Assembly: GCA_946807835.1 (NCBI GenBank)
Contig: OX327690.1
Coordinates: 12,434,501-12,498,500 of the forward strand
Length of the DNA stretch: 64,000 nt
Source of the DNA: Ailanthus altissimus
Lineage: Eukaryota; Streptophyta; Magnoliopsida; Sapindales; Simaroubaceae
Direction: 5' to 3'
Positions 60,838-64,000 of this stretch are shown here, piece by piece. Numbering within the stretch: position 1 is the stretch's first letter; each line of letters begins with the position of its first letter. The translations under genes were made by a program, and so were the position numbers. Under the pieces are notes generated by a model. The model was given only the letters and a program-made list of their open reading frames with translations, was not told the origin of the DNA and ran no database searches.

Positions 60838-60985
60838 TTTCGGTTTCAATTTTTACCAAAATCGAACTGAATACAAACCGGCTTTTTCTATTTTTTTATA
60901 TTTAAAAATTGATAATTTTTTTGTAAATAAAAAACCGAACCAGTCAATTTGGTTTGGTTCAGTCTAATTTTTTGGTTCTCGATTG
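60838..60985. repeat. Second 'ggttcggttt' type block
   Basis: cggtttcaatttttaccaaa, aaaccggctttttc, aaaaaaccgaacc and ttggtttggttcag pair with the block at 59998-60180, flanking the four tRNA-like units on both sides. Confidence 0.55.
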
Positions 60986-61000
60986 ATTTTGCCCACTCTT

Positions 61001-62725
61001 AATAATATTGATGGTCCTGGTGTTTGTATTGGGGTTGTAATAAATAAAAGTTGTTAGTGGTCGATGTATTTGTGTTGTTGTGTGTGAAAATATTTTTTTC
61101 TTCACTAATCAAGTAAAAGAATCTAGAAAGGTATGCGCTCATCCCTGATTTAAAATATTTTAAAAGCCCTCGTGTGCCAATTTCATTCTTATGTGTTACT
61201 TATGAAAAGGATTTTTGATACTTGATTGATCTCAGAAGTTTTGTAGATTTGCAAACAACACGCATGTGCATTAGAAAACTTTTATTCTTTTGTTATTCTA
61301 TTTTGACCTATTACTAGTCCTAATTATAAAATAGCTCTTTGATTATAAATTATGTCTCAATAGTCTTTTGTGACTTTGTTCGCGATATAAATTTTCGAGG
61401 AATCGTATATGTTTAGTGTCTGACTAGACGAATATCGCCTAGATTCGAAAGAAGTCGAGACTAAAGGATTCGTTAAGTAAGGCAAAGTCGAACTTGGCTG
61501 TCAACGAATGAGGTTTATTGTTAAACCTGGACTGTAGTACAGCAAGCGTGTCGCAAAACTTGAGTTCTTCTCAAAAAAGGACAAGTGAAGCTTTTTGCAA
61601 CAGGGCTATGGAGGTTTTTCAACAAGGACACCGAATCTTGGGTTGAATGCTAAAAATTAGAAAATGAGATAAAAAAAAGCTCAAAGCTTGTGTATTAGGT
61701 GTATGAATAGTCTCTCCTTACAATGAAAAATCAAGCCTATTTATAGGCTGTAAAAATTTAAACAAAACTTAATTTTACAAAGAAACTCTAATATAACATA
61801 ATTCCTTTTATGTACATACTTCTAAATAAGATACAATACACAATTGGGCCGAAATCTTAAAATGGAAAAGCCCATCTAGTACTTTTTAGGTTGGTGTCAA
61901 AAATGCCCCCTGCAAACTGATCAAAATGATGATTTTATCACAGCTTACAACACTTAGCCAACCTAAATCACCTGCTATTAGTCTAGTGCTTCAAAAATCG
62001 CTTGGGTTCAACTTTGAAATCGTCTCAGATCAAGTTGACATACTCAAAATCGCCCCATCTTTCCTTGTGATCACTTGGGTTTCTTTCTAGGTTGCCAACA
62101 CTTAACTAAACTCTTCAAAGTCACTCTGACCTTAGAATTAGTCTTGTCTTAGTTAAGACTTCCCAAAGCGATTTACTCCCTTTCAAGGAATCTCAACTCT
62201 TGATCCATATTATTAAAAATTGACCGGTTGAGAATGCCCTGTACCAATCTGTTGGTCAAGTCTTAGATAGCCCTATGTGAAGCTTATCCTCATGAATCCC
62301 CTAGACCACCTGCAACTTTTAAGGACTATCAAAATAGGTTGACATAAAACTTTACAACCACCAAGATAATTCCTTAAGATTACTCATTACATCCTTCAAA
62401 GTTACTTAATTTCAGGCCTTTAAATCACCTCTCTCAATCATGTGTATCACCCAGATAACCTTTTTAATCCTCAAAAGATTGCCCTTTGACTTTATGGAAG
62501 TTAACCTTTTAGCTACCTTGATTGTAAGAGATACTTGGTAGATCTGGGCTTGTCACAAAATCGTTTCTACTAGGCTCACTTTGAAGACTTTTGTTTAGAT
62601 CGGTTGCTTCTTTTAATTCTTGAGGTCACCAATATCTACCTCAGACTCCTAGGCTGATTTGCTTATACTTAAAAACCCACACATTTTGGCTGAAAAATTG
62701 GCTACCCCCCTAGGGTAGAACATAT
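61001..62725 (-). other. No gene; LTR-like promoter on the minus strand
   Basis: The minus strand has a TATA box cctataaatagg inside an inverted repeat (plus agcctatttataggct, 61734-61749), followed by a moderately GC-rich stretch 61390-61620. This resembles an LTR U3-R-U5 order, but no TG/CA ends, TSD or PBS were found. The remainder to 62725 has no reading frame of note. Confidence 0.4.
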
Positions 62726-64000
62726 TGTTGGGATTTGTGCTCACGTGTCATCTCATTATTGTATGAATATTTTATTTTATAACATTTATACATTACATTA
62801 CATTACTTGTTAAATCGCTAATTATGATTATTAAATAGTTCAACGCTTATGACGCTACAGACATTATATGATCTGAAGGAGTTCAGATTTTGTCTAAAGA
62901 AGTTTAGATCAATGCTAAAAGTTAGCATTACTGAAAAACTATAAATGCTAAAGAGTTAGCATGTTGTAATAATCATTGAAGTCTAAAAGTTAGAACCTTG
63001 TTTATAACGGTACAAAGACCTTAGAGTACACTAATAATAACATATTTGTAAGAGTTGTAATATGTGCCAAGAAATGTTATTATGTAAGTCTATTCTCAAA
63101 TTATGTGTTCCCGGTCTTAATTCACCGATGCAGGCCTGTCAATAGAATCCTTTTATATAGAGTAGTGTATAATATACCTAGATGGTCTAAATGGTTACTC
63201 TTGGCTGACCATGGGCTTACAAGAAGTTCGCATAGCATATAGGTGTTCAGTAAGGACTAAATACTGAACAGACTCAATGAGGACTCCAATAGACATCCTA
63301 TGAAGCCGTCAATGGAAAGTCATCTCGAGTTGAGTAGTATATGTGATCCTTTGACCTGAGTACTATATGGGCTTGTAAGTGATCCATCATACTTTGGTTC
63401 CACACATGTCACAAACTTTTCATAGTATGACCATTGGGTATCGCTGGTATGGTCCGATGCTTATGGAGTCCAGTATGTACAGATATTGAATCCGTCAACT
63501 CACATGGATGAGTTATATGTATTCGTATGCTCAGAGACTGTATCTTGGAAAGTCTTATGGTCATAAGCAACAAATCCAAGAAAAGAGTTTCTTACAGGTT
63601 TAAACAATATTGCCAAAGTGTTTGCATGTGTTGTTTGTTAAGATACCTGTCAGAAGATAAGTTCATAAATGAGCACATAGGAATTTGACGGTAATGATTC
63701 ATATCCCTGCTCTTCCAGGATATGATTGGCGAAAGGATTATACGTATGCGCTATGACCTTAACTTGTATGGTTTACTGCACTGATTTGTAATATCCATGA
63801 AGTGTGCATGAGGCATCGATCTCGGACTCACAGAATAGTTCTGTTTGACAAATCAGAAGTGGACATAGAGAGTCCCGCAATATGAAGTGTACTCATTGTG
63901 CACTAGGATAGCGTACCAAATTAAATAGTTCGACCTAGAAAATTCCAACATAATTGACATTTGCTTCGGTCTCCCTCCAGTTGTGAACATGTCAAGACTT
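62726..64000 (+). mobile_element. Copia LTR of the long-LTR family, cut by the window end
   Basis: Starts TGTTGGGATTTGTGC and follows the other copies through 'gatggtctaaatggttac' and 'gtgcactaggatagcg' to the last bases (catgtcaagactt), which match the region where element E inserted in the copy at 10216-24092. About 1275 bp of an expected 2.4 kb. Solo LTR or full element cannot be told. Confidence 0.85.

Overview
The window reads as AT-rich nuclear DNA of a flowering plant, almost certainly a eudicot. It is built almost entirely of nested LTR retrotransposons: Ty3/gypsy of Athila type, Ty3/gypsy of Tat type (with a second RNase H) and one Ty1/copia family with unusually long LTRs (about 2.4 kb). 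I see no ordinary host gene with exons. The one host-type protein gene, an intronless LOG-like (cytokinin-activating) reading frame, lies inside a retrotransposon.

Layout. 1-1960: LTR-like remnants, including the 3' end of one Athila-like element. 1961-27954: an old, stop-riddled plus-strand Athila-type element ('A') with gag, protease, RT, RNase H, integrase, an env-position 'plant transposon protein' region and a 3' LTR. A is split twice. A solo copia LTR (4813-7241, TSD gttga) sits between its RT and RNase H. A second, reverse solo copia LTR (10216-24092, TSD ccatt) sits in its env-like region and is itself split by a young minus-strand Athila-type element ('E', 11354-22841, 1437-bp LTRs, TSD catag). 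E carries gag, PR-RT-RNase H, a truncated integrase, an unrecognised Cys-rich basic frame and the LOG-like gene, all on the same strand.

27955-57680: pieces of a Tat-type element ('D'): gag, PR, RT, RNase H, archaeal-type RNase H, integrase, an antisense plant-mobile-domain frame and an LTR-like end. D is interrupted by copia element 'B' (28457-46921) and by a solo Athila-type LTR (47413-48701). B holds a truncated inverted LTR in its pol, and in its 3' LTR a complete but decayed minus-strand copia element 'C' (37375-46701, TSD cctag). 57681-62725: AT-rich DNA without genes, containing four tandem tRNA-like units and (TA)n tracts. 62726-64000: the start of another copia LTR, cut by the window edge.

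Insertion order from the nesting: A, then the reverse solo copia LTR in it, then E in that LTR; separately D, then B, then C. The LOG-like gene in E is the most unusual cargo. Its frame is open over the usual family length, but key motif residues (G117 and E121 of the PGGxGTxxE motif) are changed, so a catalytically weak or dead copy is likely. Nothing here looks like an intact autonomous element.
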